Of a DNA stretch of 51,715 bases, positions 15,253 to 23,640 are shown piece by piece (positions within the stretch are counted from its first letter, which is position 1; every line of letters starts with the position of its first letter). The translations under genes were made by a program, and so were the position numbers. The DNA is from Streptomyces bikiniensis (GTDB lineage Bacteria; Actinomycetota; Actinomycetes; Streptomycetales; Streptomycetaceae), in contig JNWL01000041.1 in assembly GCA_000716465.1 (NCBI GenBank), forward strand, positions 1 through 51,715. Direction: 5' to 3'. The notes under the pieces were generated by a model. The model ran no database searches. It was given only the letters and a program-made list of their open reading frames with translations, and was not told the origin of the DNA.

Positions 15253-17465
15253 CCTGCTGCCTTCCACAGTCCGTTCTCGTTGGTGACCTCGCCCCGCTTC
15301 TTCAGCTCGGACAGTCGCGGCTTGACGTTCTTCGCGGAGGTCTCGAGCTTGCGGGCGATGGTTTCGGCGGTCATGGGGATGGAGTGCTCCTGGAGGAGCT
15401 CGAGGATGCGCGGCTTGATCAGCTCCTGTCCTTCGGACGCCGCCGGGGCTCCACCCGGCCGGACGGGCGCGGGGACGGCGTGGAGATGGGCGGGGTTGTG
15501 GTGGGCCGCCTCTTGGATGGAGGGGGCGCCCTCGGCTGCGGCGAGGAGGTCGGCGAGGCTGCCGATCAGGTTCTTGCCGCGCTTGTCGACCATCGGTGTC
15601 TGGGCGATGGCGTCGCGCTCGCGCCAGGCGTCGCAGTCCTCGATCCCGACCGGCGGCTCGCCTCCGGCGAGGGAGACGGGCGGCACGTCCAGGTGCAGGG
15701 AACGGAACTGCACGGCCTGGCTGCCGGGCGTGAGCAAGTAGCCTAGGCCGAAGGTGCCGTCCTCGGGAGCGGCGGCGACCTCGGTGGCCAGGCCGGACAT
15801 GTCGCGGTCGGCGACCTTGGCGTACTGGCCGGGCCACTGCGAGGGGATCATCGACAGGTCGATGCCCTCCGCACCCTCCACCGCGTTCGCCCCGACCAGC
15901 GAGCCCTGGCCCTTGGCGCAGCGCAGGAACACCGCGCCGCCGCCGATGAGGAGCTGGGAGCGGATGACCGTGCTGTTGCCGAGGTCTTCGGCGAGCGGGG
16001 TCTGGGTGGCCAGGACCACGCCGATGCCCCGCTTGAGGGACCGGCGGGTCAGCTGCTCCACGATCGCCTTGGCCTCCGCGTGGTACGGGGAGGAGGCCGA
16101 CAGCAGCATGTGCGCCTCGTCGACGACGAACAGGACCAGCGGGTCGGTGAACGGGAACGCCGGGCTGCGGTAACGGGCCTCGCGGTCGAGCATCAGCGCG
16201 TAGGCCAGACGCAGCGCGCCCATCGCCTCGTCCAGGCCGTCCCCGAGGTAGGCCGAGAGCGAGGCGCCGGCGATGGTCCCGGCCTGCGGGGAGGCGAGGA
16301 TCACCGCGATGCCGGAGAGGTGGGCGGAGAGCAGGATCTGCTCCAGCAGCCCCGACTTGCCCGAGCGGGAGCCGCCCACCAGGTAGAGGTGGCGGGCACC
16401 AGACCCGGGCTGCGCGAGCGGCAGGAGCGCGGCCCGGCTGTCGACGTAGGTCCCGGCGCGGACGTAGCCGCGCGAGTCCATCGCCAGCTCGTCCAGAACC
16501 GAGGAGAGCATCGTGCCGTGCATCAGCGCGTGTTCCCGCATCACCCGGATCCCCATTTGGCTGGGCTTGTCGCCGGGAGCCAGGGCGATCTGGATCGTCT
16601 CCAGGTCGAGGTTGCCCGCGAGGTCCTGAAGATTGACGGTGCCGATCGCCCGGCGGTCGCGGGTCGCAATGCCTTCCCAGTCCAGCGGCCCGTCGTAGCG
16701 GGTGACGGTCAGGGTCGTGCCGGGCATCGCGCCCTCAGGCCCGGCCACGTACGCGGCCCACAGCTCCTCGGGAGTCGTGGGAGTACCGGCCGTGATCTGC
16801 GGCTGCGCCGCCGGTGCCGTCAGCTGCACGGTGACCGGCAGGGCGTTCGGCGCGTAGTGCTTGGGGTCGCCCAGCTCCACCTGGGAGACGGGGACCTTGT
16901 AGACGGAGGCGATGTCGGCTTCCCGGACCTTCACCTGCTGCCCGGGGGGCAGGGTGATGATCCCGGTGAACGTCACGTGGCTGTCGATCTGGAGGGCGAG
17001 CTGCTCCAGGGTGGCGCCGGGCTGGATGAGCTTGCGGCCCTCGGTCTGGGTGGGGCCGGAGATGAACTCCGCCCAGAAGGCGGCGATCACCTGCTCCTGC
17101 GAGCTGAGCCCCGTTCCCGTGCCCGTGGCCTGGACGGTGGTCGCGGGCGTGAGCGCGGCAGCGGGGGTGTGACCGGTGAGGTTGCGGTGGTGGGCGAGGG
17201 CGGCCGCCCCGGCCGGGACGGCGAGCCCGAGGGCGATCAGCGGGTTCATGCCGACGGCGAGGACCTCGCTGGCGGCGATGCCGCAGCCGGTGGTGGTGAG
17301 GCCGCACGCGATCAGGGACCGCAGAACCGGGGCGGAGGCGCCGACGGCCCACGCTCCGGCTCCGGCCGCCGCGGCGGCGAGGGCGGACCAGGGGCCGGCG
17401 GCGAGTGGCACCACCGCGAGAGCGGCGGGCGCGTACTGAACGAACTGAGCTCGGGTCGGCCCCAT
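15249..17465 (-). CDS. FtsK/TraB-like conjugal DNA translocase
   Basis: 738 aa. Hydrophobic N-terminal third (residues ~11-95, probably four membrane spans), then a linker domain, then a motor domain with Walker A GGSRSGKS (364-371), Walker B LFVVDEAH (445-452) and a sensor-like LATQTPL. The C-terminal 70 residues form a winged helix (LIKPRILELLQEHSIPMTAETIARKL), in the position of the FtsK gamma/TraB DNA-recognition domain. Streptomyces conjugation uses such a hexameric translocase to move double-stranded DNA, so this is the core transfer gene. It lies in a leftward operon with small membrane proteins. Confidence 0.85.
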   Translation of the reverse strand: MGPTRAQFVQYAPAALAVVPLAAGPWSALAAAAAGAGAWAVGASAPVLRSLIACGLTTTGCGIAASEVLAVGMNPLIALGLAVPAGAAALAHHRNLTGHTPAAALTPATTVQATGTGTGLSSQEQVIAAFWAEFISGPTQTEGRKLIQPGATLEQLALQIDSHVTFTGIITLPPGQQVKVREADIASVYKVPVSQVELGDPKHYAPNALPVTVQLTAPAAQPQITAGTPTTPEELWAAYVAGPEGAMPGTTLTVTRYDGPLDWEGIATRDRRAIGTVNLQDLAGNLDLETIQIALAPGDKPSQMGIRVMREHALMHGTMLSSVLDELAMDSRGYVRAGTYVDSRAALLPLAQPGSGARHLYLVGGSRSGKSGLLEQILLSAHLSGIAVILASPQAGTIAGASLSAYLGDGLDEAMGALRLAYALMLDREARYRSPAFPFTDPLVLFVVDEAHMLLSASSPYHAEAKAIVEQLTRRSLKRGIGVVLATQTPLAEDLGNSTVIRSQLLIGGGAVFLRCAKGQGSLVGANAVEGAEGIDLSMIPSQWPGQYAKVADRDMSGLATEVAAAPEDGTFGLGYLLTPGSQAVQFRSLHLDVPPVSLAGGEPPVGIEDCDAWRERDAIAQTPMVDKRGKNLIGSLADLLAAAEGAPSIQEAAHHNPAHLHAVPAPVRPGGAPAASEGQELIKPRILELLQEHSIPMTAETIARKLETSAKNVKPRLSELKKRGEVTNENGLWKAAG

Positions 17466-17480
17466 GGTCCTTCGGTCTCC

Positions 17481-17873
17481 TTAACTCTGGGCGTAGAAGC
17501 CGGCTTCGGCCATCTCAACGGGGGAGGAGTCGACCGCGTCGGCGATCCCGCCGTGGTCGGTTTCGGTGGTGGTCTTCGCGTCGTCGGCGGCCGCGGAGGC
17601 GCTGTCGGCGGCGGAGGTGTAGGCGCCGGCCGCGTCCTTGACGCCGGTCATGGTCAGCGCGGCGTCGGCGAACTCGCTGGTGGTCTGGTCGTCGACGGCC
17701 AGCGCCTTCATCGTTTCGGAGGCGTCGAGCATCTGCTCGGCGGCGTCGTTGACGTCGGCGGCGAGCGTGGTGACGGTCTGGGCGTGGGCGTGGACCTTGT
17801 GGGTGAGCCAGGCCAGCTTGGTGCGCAGGGCCGCGTAGTTCGCGGCGTCCTTCAGGGTCTCGGTGGCGCTCAT
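17481..17873 (-). CDS. Helical transfer-region protein with C-terminal HGGI-FY motif (130 aa)
   Basis: 130 aa, alanine-rich and helical throughout. The C-terminal 24 residues read HGGI-AD-AV-DS-SP-VEM-AE-AG-FY, matching the end of the 356-aa protein encoded just upstream (17897-18967). No signal peptide or membrane span. It sits between that gene and the transfer ATPase, so a joint role in transfer is likely; the shared tail could be a recognition signal for the ATPase (inference). Confidence 0.65.
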   Translation of the reverse strand: MSATETLKDAANYAALRTKLAWLTHKVHAHAQTVTTLAADVNDAAEQMLDASETMKALAVDDQTTSEFADAALTMTGVKDAAGAYTSAADSASAAADDAKTTTETDHGGIADAVDSSPVEMAEAGFYAQS

Positions 17874-17896
17874 GCGGGGGCCTCTCCTTCTCTAGG

Positions 17897-18967
17897 TCAG
17901 CGGGCGTTGTAGAAGTCGCGCTCGGCGGGCTTGGTCAGGGGGGAGTCGGCGACGGCCCGGAAGATCCCGCCGTGCCGCAGCTCGGCGTTCGCCGAGGCGG
18001 TGCGGCACGCCTCCTCGCCGCCCTGGATCTTGTCGTGGACGTCCTTGGCGGCGGCGGCCTGGAGGTCGAGCTGCTCCTTGAGGTGCTGGCACTTGGCGAT
18101 GAGGCGCTCGCCGACGCCCTTCGCGGTGATGTCGGCGATGAGCGTGTCGCAGTCGGTGGCCAGCTCCAGGGCCTCGTCCATGAGCTCCAGGGCGGTGTCG
18201 GTGCTGGCCTGGCACAGCGTGGCCGAGCCCTCGGCGAGGTCGATGACCTGGGTGAGGGTCATGACCTCACCGCCGCTGTAGGTGCGGGACTTGCCCGCTG
18301 CGGTGGTGACGTGGACGCCCTTATCGTCGACGGTCGCGGTGTGCGGGACGGGCGGGTTGGGCTGCATAGAGGGGTCCTTCCGGATGTCGTCGGGCAGCTT
18401 GACGGTGCGGGGCCGCGGGATGGTGCCCGAGGGCGGGACCGCGGACCCCGGCGGCACCGTCACCGGTGGCTCCGTCGGCGGCGGGGGAGCCGTCGGGGGC
18501 GGCGGGGGTGCGGACGGCGGTGGAGGAGCCGTCGAGGGCGGGGGTGCCGTCGGCGGCGGGGGAGTCGTCGGCGGCTCCGTCGGCGGCGGGGGCGTTGTCG
18601 GCGGCGGGGGCGCGGACGGTGGTGTCGTCGAGGACGACGTCCCCTTCGGCGTCGTCGAGGACGGCTTCCCCTTCGGCGGCTTCGCCTCAGAGGGGTCTGC
18701 GGAAGGGGAAACGGAAGGCTTCTTGAGGTAGGCCGAGCGCCATCCGTCGCGCAGGCCACCGGCCATATGAGCGCCCACCAGCAGGCCGTAATGTGTTTTC
18801 GCCGCAATGTTGTACGGCGTGTTTCGGAATGTGTCCGGAGTCCGGGACGGCTCCCATTTCGATTTCGGTTTAGCGGGGGGCTTTTTGATTCCCGCCTCTT
18901 CGTATTTCCCGTGCGTTTTCTCCACGCCGAACAGGTAGCTGATGGCGAGGAGTACGAGGAGTTCCAT
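17897..18967 (-). CDS. Membrane-anchored proline-rich transfer-region protein (356 aa)
   Basis: 356 aa. An N-terminal hydrophobic segment (MELLVLLAISYLFGV), a basic region, then about 70 residues of low-complexity PPPPT/PPS repeats (~110-185), a short beta-like part (TATVDDKGVHVTTAAGK) and a ~120-residue helical domain ending with HGGI-FR-AV-AD-SP-LTKP-AE-RD-FY. The last 25 residues match the tail of the neighbouring 130-aa protein. The proline region could span the peptidoglycan layer. Not a family I can name. Confidence 0.65.
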   Translation of the reverse strand: MELLVLLAISYLFGVEKTHGKYEEAGIKKPPAKPKSKWEPSRTPDTFRNTPYNIAAKTHYGLLVGAHMAGGLRDGWRSAYLKKPSVSPSADPSEAKPPKGKPSSTTPKGTSSSTTPPSAPPPPTTPPPPTEPPTTPPPPTAPPPSTAPPPPSAPPPPPTAPPPPTEPPVTVPPGSAVPPSGTIPRPRTVKLPDDIRKDPSMQPNPPVPHTATVDDKGVHVTTAAGKSRTYSGGEVMTLTQVIDLAEGSATLCQASTDTALELMDEALELATDCDTLIADITAKGVGERLIAKCQHLKEQLDLQAAAAKDVHDKIQGGEEACRTASANAELRHGGIFRAVADSPLTKPAERDFYNAR

Positions 18968-19002
18968 GACCCTACCTTCTGTGACTCTGTGTGGTTGAGA
19001 TC

Positions 19003-19103
19003 GGTTACCGGTTACCGGTTACAGGCCCTCAGGACCCCTGGTTCGGGTCGCCTGGCGGGCAGAACCGGGGGTCTCTGGGGGCTGTAACCGGTAACCGGTA
19101 ACC
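19003..19103. repeat. Inverted pair of GGTTACC triplets
   Basis: Three tandem 7-bp units GGTTACC (19003-19022, last partial) are mirrored by three GGTAACC units (19084-19103); with flanking AG/CT the arms form a perfect 22-bp inverted repeat (19003-19024 with 19082-19103) separated by 57 bp. It fills the gap between two leftward transfer genes. Possible roles are a long-range hairpin, an operator or a TraB-type recognition array. Confidence 0.75.
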
Positions 19104-19115
19104 GCGATCGGTCAC

Positions 19116-19334
19116 TCAGCGCGACGACGAGCCGATGTTGTTCACGGTCGTGTTCGCTGTGTTGAACACCGACTCCAGCGTGGTGCGGATCTGCTCGCTG
19201 AACGGCGTGTAGGGCAGGAAGATCCCGGAGACGATCAGCATGATGCAGATCGCCATCTGCTTCCCCTTCGTCTTCTTGAAGGTGAAGAACAGCGCCCAGC
19301 AGAACAGGGCGAGAGCGAAGAACTGAAGCGTCAT
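19116..19334 (-). CDS. Small membrane protein (72 aa)
   Basis: Starts MTLQFFALALFCWALFFTFK at 19334, directly after the upstream TAA (TAAAATG); two hydrophobic segments (residues 1-18 and ~28-42) and a Ser/Asn-rich tail. The longer start at 19343 lies inside the upstream gene. Probably a component of the transfer membrane complex. Confidence 0.65.
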   Translation of the reverse strand: MTLQFFALALFCWALFFTFKKTKGKQMAICIMLIVSGIFLPYTPFSEQIRTTLESVFNTANTTVNNIGSSSR

Positions 19335-19335
19335 T

Positions 19336-20001
19336 TTATGCACCCTTCTCGAAGGTGAATCCCTTGTCGTTCATGGGGGTTACCGCGCCCGAACCGGAGG
19401 GCGTGGAGAGTTTCTTGTAGGCGATGAATCCGCCGCCCGCGACGAGCGCCACCCACAGCCAGGGGCTGGAGGTGAGGCCGCTGTCGGAGCTGGCGCCAGC
19501 GGGCTGCTGGGCCCTGGAGGCCGTGCCGTTGAAGGTGGGGGCGGCGCACTCGGGGATCCTGGAGATCTCGAAGCCGGTCGCCTTGGCGACGGCCGCCGCG
19601 CGGTCCTTCATGCACTCGCGGTAGACGGTCATCTCCCGCTCGTACGCGGCCTTGGCGGCGGCCTCCTCGATCTGCGCCCGCTGCTTGTCGGCCTCCGCCG
19701 CGACCAGGGCGTTCGCGGCGGCCTCCTGGGCGCGCGCACGCTCCTGGGCGGCCTGGTCGGCCTGCACGTTGGTAACGGCGATGACCGTGCCGCACACGGC
19801 GACGACGGCGATCGTGCCGCACACGGCGAGCGCCGCCGAGTTGCGGCGCATCCCGCCGACAGCGGCGGAGAAACGCGAGGTCGCGGGCTTCTCCGGCTTC
19901 TCCGGCTTCTCCGGGACCGGAGAAGCGGGGGACGTCGGAGGGGTCGGGGGGGTCTGGGGGTTCATGAGGCTGAACTCCTTGTCCCAGTCGATGCCGGACA
20001 T
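19336..20001 (-). CDS. Transfer-region protein with two membrane segments and a coiled coil (221 aa)
   Basis: 221 aa. A Pro/Glu-Lys-rich start (PEKPEKPEKP), a first membrane segment (NSAALAVCGTIAVVAVCGTV), an Ala/Glu coiled coil (~85-125), a short domain with two Cys (YRECMKDRA and IPECAAP), then a second membrane segment (PWLWVALVAGGGFIAYK). The two cysteines between the spans would face outward and could form a disulfide. Not recognised beyond this architecture. Confidence 0.65.
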   Translation of the reverse strand: MSGIDWDKEFSLMNPQTPPTPPTSPASPVPEKPEKPEKPATSRFSAAVGGMRRNSAALAVCGTIAVVAVCGTVIAVTNVQADQAAQERARAQEAAANALVAAEADKQRAQIEEAAAKAAYEREMTVYRECMKDRAAAVAKATGFEISRIPECAAPTFNGTASRAQQPAGASSDSGLTSSPWLWVALVAGGGFIAYKKLSTPSGSGAVTPMNDKGFTFEKGA

Positions 20002-20113
20002 GGCTGATGAACTCCTTCTCGGTGTCGTTCGAGCCCGCCCAGGCGTGCCGGAAGCGGGGTCTGATCAGGGGAAACGTGCTGTACTGGGGGTGGCTGCTTC
20101 CGGCAGTCGCAGC

Positions 20114-20146
20114 GAGGGCCAGCCCACTTCCGATGGGCTGGCCCTC
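20114..20146 (-). terminator. Hairpin terminator after the DUF2637 gene
   Basis: Perfect 13-bp stem (20114-20126 with 20134-20146, loop of seven) just downstream of the stop at 20171 on the minus strand. Confidence 0.65.
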
Positions 20147-20170
20147 ACTGGTGTGTGCCGGACGGGTGGG

Positions 20171-21988
20171 TCAGGGGCGGTAGCCGCCGGCAAGCAGCTC
20201 GGCCGCCTCCTGGCGGTACTCCGAGGCGGTACCGGGCGACACTTCGAGCGCGCCCTGGATGTCGGAGAGCGGCAGGTTGCCCGCGATGCCGGCCGCCTTC
20301 GCGAGGATCAGCCGGGCGACCTTGCGGACCGCCCGCTCGCGCGGGGAGAGCTTCGCGGCGTCCTCGGCTTCGACCGCGCGCTGCTCGATTTCGGCAGCGA
20401 CCCGCCGCGTTTCGGCAGCGGCCTTCTCCGCTTCGGCGGCCTCCTTCTGGGAGCGCGCGATATCGGCGAGAGCGGCCTCCCGGAGGCGGTCCTCCTCCGT
20501 CTTCTTGCGGTCGGCTTCGGCAGCAGCGCGCCGCGCTTCGGCGGCGGCCTTCTCCGTTTCGGCAGCGGCCCGGTCCGCTTCGGCAGCGGCCTTGCGGGCC
20601 TCGGCAGCGGCCTGGGTCTCGACGGCCTGTGCCTCGGCCGCCGCGACCTGGTCGGCCTCCGCAGCTTCCTTCCGCTTAAGGGCCGCCTGGCGCTCCAGCT
20701 CGGCCGCCTCCAGGTCCGCCTCGGCGGCCGCCTTGCGCGCCTGGGCGATCCGCTCGGTCTCGATCGCGCCGGCCTCCGCCGCCGCGACCTTGTCGGCCTC
20801 GGCCGCCGCCCGGCGCTGCTCGGCGGCCTTGCGCTCGAGCTCGGCCTTCACCAGGTCCGCCTCGGCCGCCGCCTTGCGCTCCTCGGCCTCCAAGCGCTCC
20901 GCCTCGGCCTCGCGGGCGCGGGCCTCGGCGACCACAGCCTTGTCGAGGGCCTGAAGTTCCAGCTCAGCGGCCCGCTCTGCGGCGCTGACCTGGGCTCGGG
21001 CGTGGGCGCGGGCCTGACCGGTCTGGCCGTCGACCTCCGCCTGGGCCAGGTCGACCTCGCCCTTGGCACGCAGCTTCTCGGCCTCCGCCTTGGCCTTGGC
21101 GACCTCGCTGCGGGTTTCCGCCTCCAGGCGCCGGCGCTCGGCCTCCGCCTTGCGCTCCTGGGCCGCCCGCTCCTGGTCGTCGGGCATGGCCAGGGCCTGG
21201 GCGACGGTGTAGCCGTGCGCGGCCATCTTCATCGGCAGCAGCTCGTCCTCGCTGGCCTTGCCGAGGTCGCCGTCGTACTTGCGCTTGAGCCACTGCTCGT
21301 AGGCGATGAGCTCCTGCTGGCGCCGGATCATCTCGGGGTAGGAGGTGACGTTGTGCAGCCGCATCCGGCGGTAGAAACGCGGGGTGGCGACCGGGGAGAG
21401 GATCCAGCGGTGCAGCGGGATCCGGTCAGCGACCGTACCCGCCTCCAGCCTGGCCTTTTGGATGATCAGGCGGCGGGCGGCCTCCACACCGATCACGAAC
21501 AGCACCGGCATGACGCCGTGGCTGGCGGCCTGCACCGGGTCGGAGGCGATCTGGCCCTGTGAGCTGGCGTTGAACCAGATCGTCGCACCGGTCATCGCGT
21601 GCGCGGCCATCCGCAGGAGCGGCCACGCGGTGTTCTTGCGGATCAGGTACAGGTCGAGCGCGAGGAACGCGATGATGCTGGCGTCGACGCCGACCGGGAA
21701 CCACGGGGCCAGCTCCGGGCTGAATCCCCAGCTCAGGGCGACCTTGGCCAAGGTGCTGTAGGACATCGCGAAGCCGATGACGCCGACCAGCGTTCCGCCG
21801 ACCGCGGCGACGAGCGACAGCGCAGTCATCAGCCGGTCGCGGGTGGGCTTGATCGTCTTCCGCTTGTCCGGGCGCGAAACGCCCCGGGCCGCTCCCGAAG
21901 TCTTCTCGGGCGTGTCCGAAGCGCGGTGCGGCGGGCGCGAAACGGGGGTGTCAGCAGCCGCGGTCTGCGGCATGTCGGTGATCGTCAT
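20171..21988 (-). CDS. DUF2637 (Spd-type) membrane protein with long coiled coil
   Basis: 605 aa. After a disordered N-terminus, the DUF2637 membrane region spans about residues 54-180 (LSLVAAVGGTLVGVIGFAMS, then WFPVGVDASIIAFLALDLYL). DUF2637 proteins belong to the plasmid-spread (Spd) functions of Streptomyces. A ~240-residue Ala/Glu-rich coiled coil (~270-520) follows, and the end (KVARLILAKAAGIAGNLPLS, then VSPGTASEYRQEA) resembles a small helix-turn-helix. The long coil is a large addition to the basic family. A cluster of CGAA-containing repeats overlaps its 5' end. Confidence 0.8.
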   Translation of the reverse strand: MTITDMPQTAAADTPVSRPPHRASDTPEKTSGAARGVSRPDKRKTIKPTRDRLMTALSLVAAVGGTLVGVIGFAMSYSTLAKVALSWGFSPELAPWFPVGVDASIIAFLALDLYLIRKNTAWPLLRMAAHAMTGATIWFNASSQGQIASDPVQAASHGVMPVLFVIGVEAARRLIIQKARLEAGTVADRIPLHRWILSPVATPRFYRRMRLHNVTSYPEMIRRQQELIAYEQWLKRKYDGDLGKASEDELLPMKMAAHGYTVAQALAMPDDQERAAQERKAEAERRRLEAETRSEVAKAKAEAEKLRAKGEVDLAQAEVDGQTGQARAHARAQVSAAERAAELELQALDKAVVAEARAREAEAERLEAEERKAAAEADLVKAELERKAAEQRRAAAEADKVAAAEAGAIETERIAQARKAAAEADLEAAELERQAALKRKEAAEADQVAAAEAQAVETQAAAEARKAAAEADRAAAETEKAAAEARRAAAEADRKKTEEDRLREAALADIARSQKEAAEAEKAAAETRRVAAEIEQRAVEAEDAAKLSPRERAVRKVARLILAKAAGIAGNLPLSDIQGALEVSPGTASEYRQEAAELLAGGYRP

Positions 21989-22228
21989 GGGGGCCTCCGA
22001 GAGGGTCGTTCAGGGTGTGCGCGAAACGGCGGGGGCTGCTCCCGAAACGCGGCGAGGCGTTCCCGAAGCAGTGGTCGATGGGGCTGGTTGATCACGAAGC
22101 TGGCACCGGCTCTACCCGCTCCGCGCGCACGAAAAGGCCGGCGGCCCGGGAGGCGGGCGGCCGTACTCGCGAAGCGTCGCGGGGCGGGCCCGAAACTGGG
22201 TGCGGCTCCCGCCGGGCGGGCGCGAAGT
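21872..22228. repeat. Cluster of same-orientation CSCGAARY repeats (candidate clt/recognition array)
   Basis: Twelve CGAA cores occur on the plus strand, at 21875, 21896, 21917, 21938, 22022, 22043, 22064, 22095, 22130, 22170, 22191 and 22223, mostly within [CG][CG]CGAA[AG][CT]; none is seen on the opposite strand here. Seven of the first eight intervals are 21 bp apart or multiples close to it within the two sub-clusters. It overlaps the start of the DUF2637 gene and the gap upstream. See findings. Confidence 0.6.
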
Positions 22229-22233
22229 CGGCG

Positions 22234-22593
22234 TCAGCGCTCGGGGAACTGCGCGCCGTGTCGCCGAAGGTTGGCGGTGGTGATGCCGAAATGGCGGCAG
22301 CGGTCGATCAGTGGCTGGAGCCTGGTGCCTTCGGCGAGCGCCTCGGGCGAGCCGACGCCGTACCGCTTCTGCGTGGCGAACAGCTCGTTGAGCGCGGTCG
22401 CGGTGCGGGCGGCGTGCTGCGCGAAGCGGCCCTCGTCCACCCACTTCTCCGCGATGACGTGGAGGGTGGTGCGCCAGCTGCCGTCGTAGTCGTCGGGGGC
22501 GATCGGCGGGATGTCGGTGCCGAAGATCGCGAAGGCGCACGCCTGGGCGGTGGCTTCGGTGCCGGGCTGGAGCGGGGTCATCGTCGTAGCCAT
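22234..22593 (-). CDS. Hypothetical protein (119 aa)
   Basis: 119 aa, MATTMTPLQPGTEATAQACA.... Start ATG at 22593 with GGGAGG five bases upstream; the open frame to 22641 is not needed. Helical, with RCRHFGITTANLRRHGAQF at the end. Not recognised. Confidence 0.6.
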   Translation of the reverse strand: MATTMTPLQPGTEATAQACAFAIFGTDIPPIAPDDYDGSWRTTLHVIAEKWVDEGRFAQHAARTATALNELFATQKRYGVGSPEALAEGTRLQPLIDRCRHFGITTANLRRHGAQFPER

Positions 22594-22763
22594 GGGGGCC
22601 TCCCTCGACTGTTCGGTCCGGGCTGTCCGGCTCCCCGTCACCGCCCGTCCCCGCCGTTGTAATGACCGGCTGGTGCGGGCGGATCAGGCAGCCGCCAGGC
22701 TGGATCAGATGGCGCTGCAGGCCCGCTGGCGGGCGGCGCGGCGCTTCATGGCCCGTCGCTCGG

Positions 22764-23315
22764 TCAGGCGGCCTGGGGCGCCTCGGCGGCGCCGGGCCCG
22801 TAGGTGCGGGCGAAGCGGGCGCCGGCGGCCAGCAGGTCGAGGACGTCCTCGCGGGTGCGGTGCAGGCGCTCCGTCCACGCCGTGGCCAGGGCCTGGTCGT
22901 GGCCGGTCAGCGCGCGGACCGCGCGGTTCAGGACCTGGTAGGCGACGTCGCGGGTGTCGGTATCGCCGTTCCCGCCGCGCGCCGCGTGCTCCAGCGCCAC
23001 GGACAAGGTCCGCGGGCCGGGGGCGGTCTCCTCCCGGACCGCGAGGAGCACCTCGCGGACCATGGCCTGCGTGCTCATCGACTCGATCGCGGGCAGCTCC
23101 GTGCCCGCGGGCGAGGTGTAGGTGGTGGTGCGGGTCCAGCCGTCGGCCTTCAGCAGGGAGGCGGTCGCCTCCAGGTGACGGGCGACCGACTTGCCGGTCG
23201 ACTCCTCACCCGAGGCGCCGGTCCACACCGGCTGGTAGGAGTCCCGTGCGAGCTCGGCGGCCCGGGCGAGGACCTCGTCGGTGAACACGGTGGCGGTGAT
23301 GGTGCTGGTGGTCAT
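22764..23315 (-). CDS. DUF6197-like protein (183 aa)
   Basis: 183 aa, MTTSTITATVFTDEVLARAA.... HLEATASLLKADGWTRTTTY and YQVLNRAVRALTGHDQA fit the helical DUF6197 pattern, less clearly than the protein at 14791. Start ATG at 23315. The ~120 bases downstream (22642-22763) contain no gene I can support. Confidence 0.55.
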   Translation of the reverse strand: MTTSTITATVFTDEVLARAAELARDSYQPVWTGASGEESTGKSVARHLEATASLLKADGWTRTTTYTSPAGTELPAIESMSTQAMVREVLLAVREETAPGPRTLSVALEHAARGGNGDTDTRDVAYQVLNRAVRALTGHDQALATAWTERLHRTREDVLDLLAAGARFARTYGPGAAEAPQAA

Positions 23316-23334
23316 GCGGTTCTCTCCTTCGCAG

Positions 23335-23370
23335 AAAAAGACCGCCCCCGCCGGGCGGCGGGGGCGGGGG
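23335..23370 (-). terminator. Rho-independent terminator of the whiB operon
   Basis: Inverted CCGCCCCCGCCG arms followed on the minus strand by TCTTTTT (complement of 23335-23341). It closes the four-gene whiB operon ending at 23384. Confidence 0.85.
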
Positions 23371-23383
23371 ATGCAGACGCGCG

Positions 23384-23566
23384 TCAGCGGCGCTGCTGGG
23401 TGAGGTGGTTCGTCCAGGCGGCCTGGAGACGGGAGAACCGCTCGAACAGCGGCGCTCCGGCCTCGCACGGCGCCTCAGTCCGGCACGAGCAGCCGGTGAT
23501 GTGGGTGGTCCACTCGTTGAAGGCGGCCATGTACCGGATATAGAGGGGGCTCTGGCGGGCGGTCAC
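23384..23566 (-). CDS. Small Cys-containing protein (60 aa)
   Basis: 60 aa from the GTG at 23566 (GTGA overlap). MTARQSPLYIRYMAAFNEWT then CSCRTEAPC; aromatic-rich helix. Last gene of the whiB operon. Confidence 0.6.
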   Translation of the reverse strand: MTARQSPLYIRYMAAFNEWTTHITGCSCRTEAPCEAGAPLFERFSRLQAAWTNHLTQQRR

Positions 23567-23640
23567 TTCTGGTGGTTCTCCGATCGGCGGTTCGCTTCGG
23601 CGACCTTGTCGGAGAGCTGCTTACGCTCGGCCTCGGTCAT
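23563..23640 (-). CDS. Small peptide (25 aa)
   Basis: 25 codons, MTEAERKQLSDKVAEANRRS..., between the whiB stop (ATGA overlap) and the next GTG (GTGA overlap). Its tight coupling on both sides argues that it is translated. Confidence 0.5.
   Translation of the reverse strand: MTEAERKQLSDKVAEANRRSENHQK

Noticed and set aside
17972..19087. Gly/Arg-rich plus-strand frames opposite the proline-rich transfer protein
   Set aside because: Mirror image of the PPPPT repeats; no ribosome site and no domain.
20390..20620. Dense TTCGGC repeats inside the DUF2637 gene as a second recognition array
   Set aside because: They fall in the Ala-Glu coiled coil and are explained by GCC-GAA codons; the orientation is also opposite to the cluster at 21872.
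22699..22770. A TERRAMKRRAARQRACSAI frame downstream of the gene at 22764, similar to the WhiB tail ERRAMKCRARRQ
   Set aside because: Too short, no start codon with a ribosome site, and upstream in the same frame it is a shadow of the neighbouring gene; probably coincidence.
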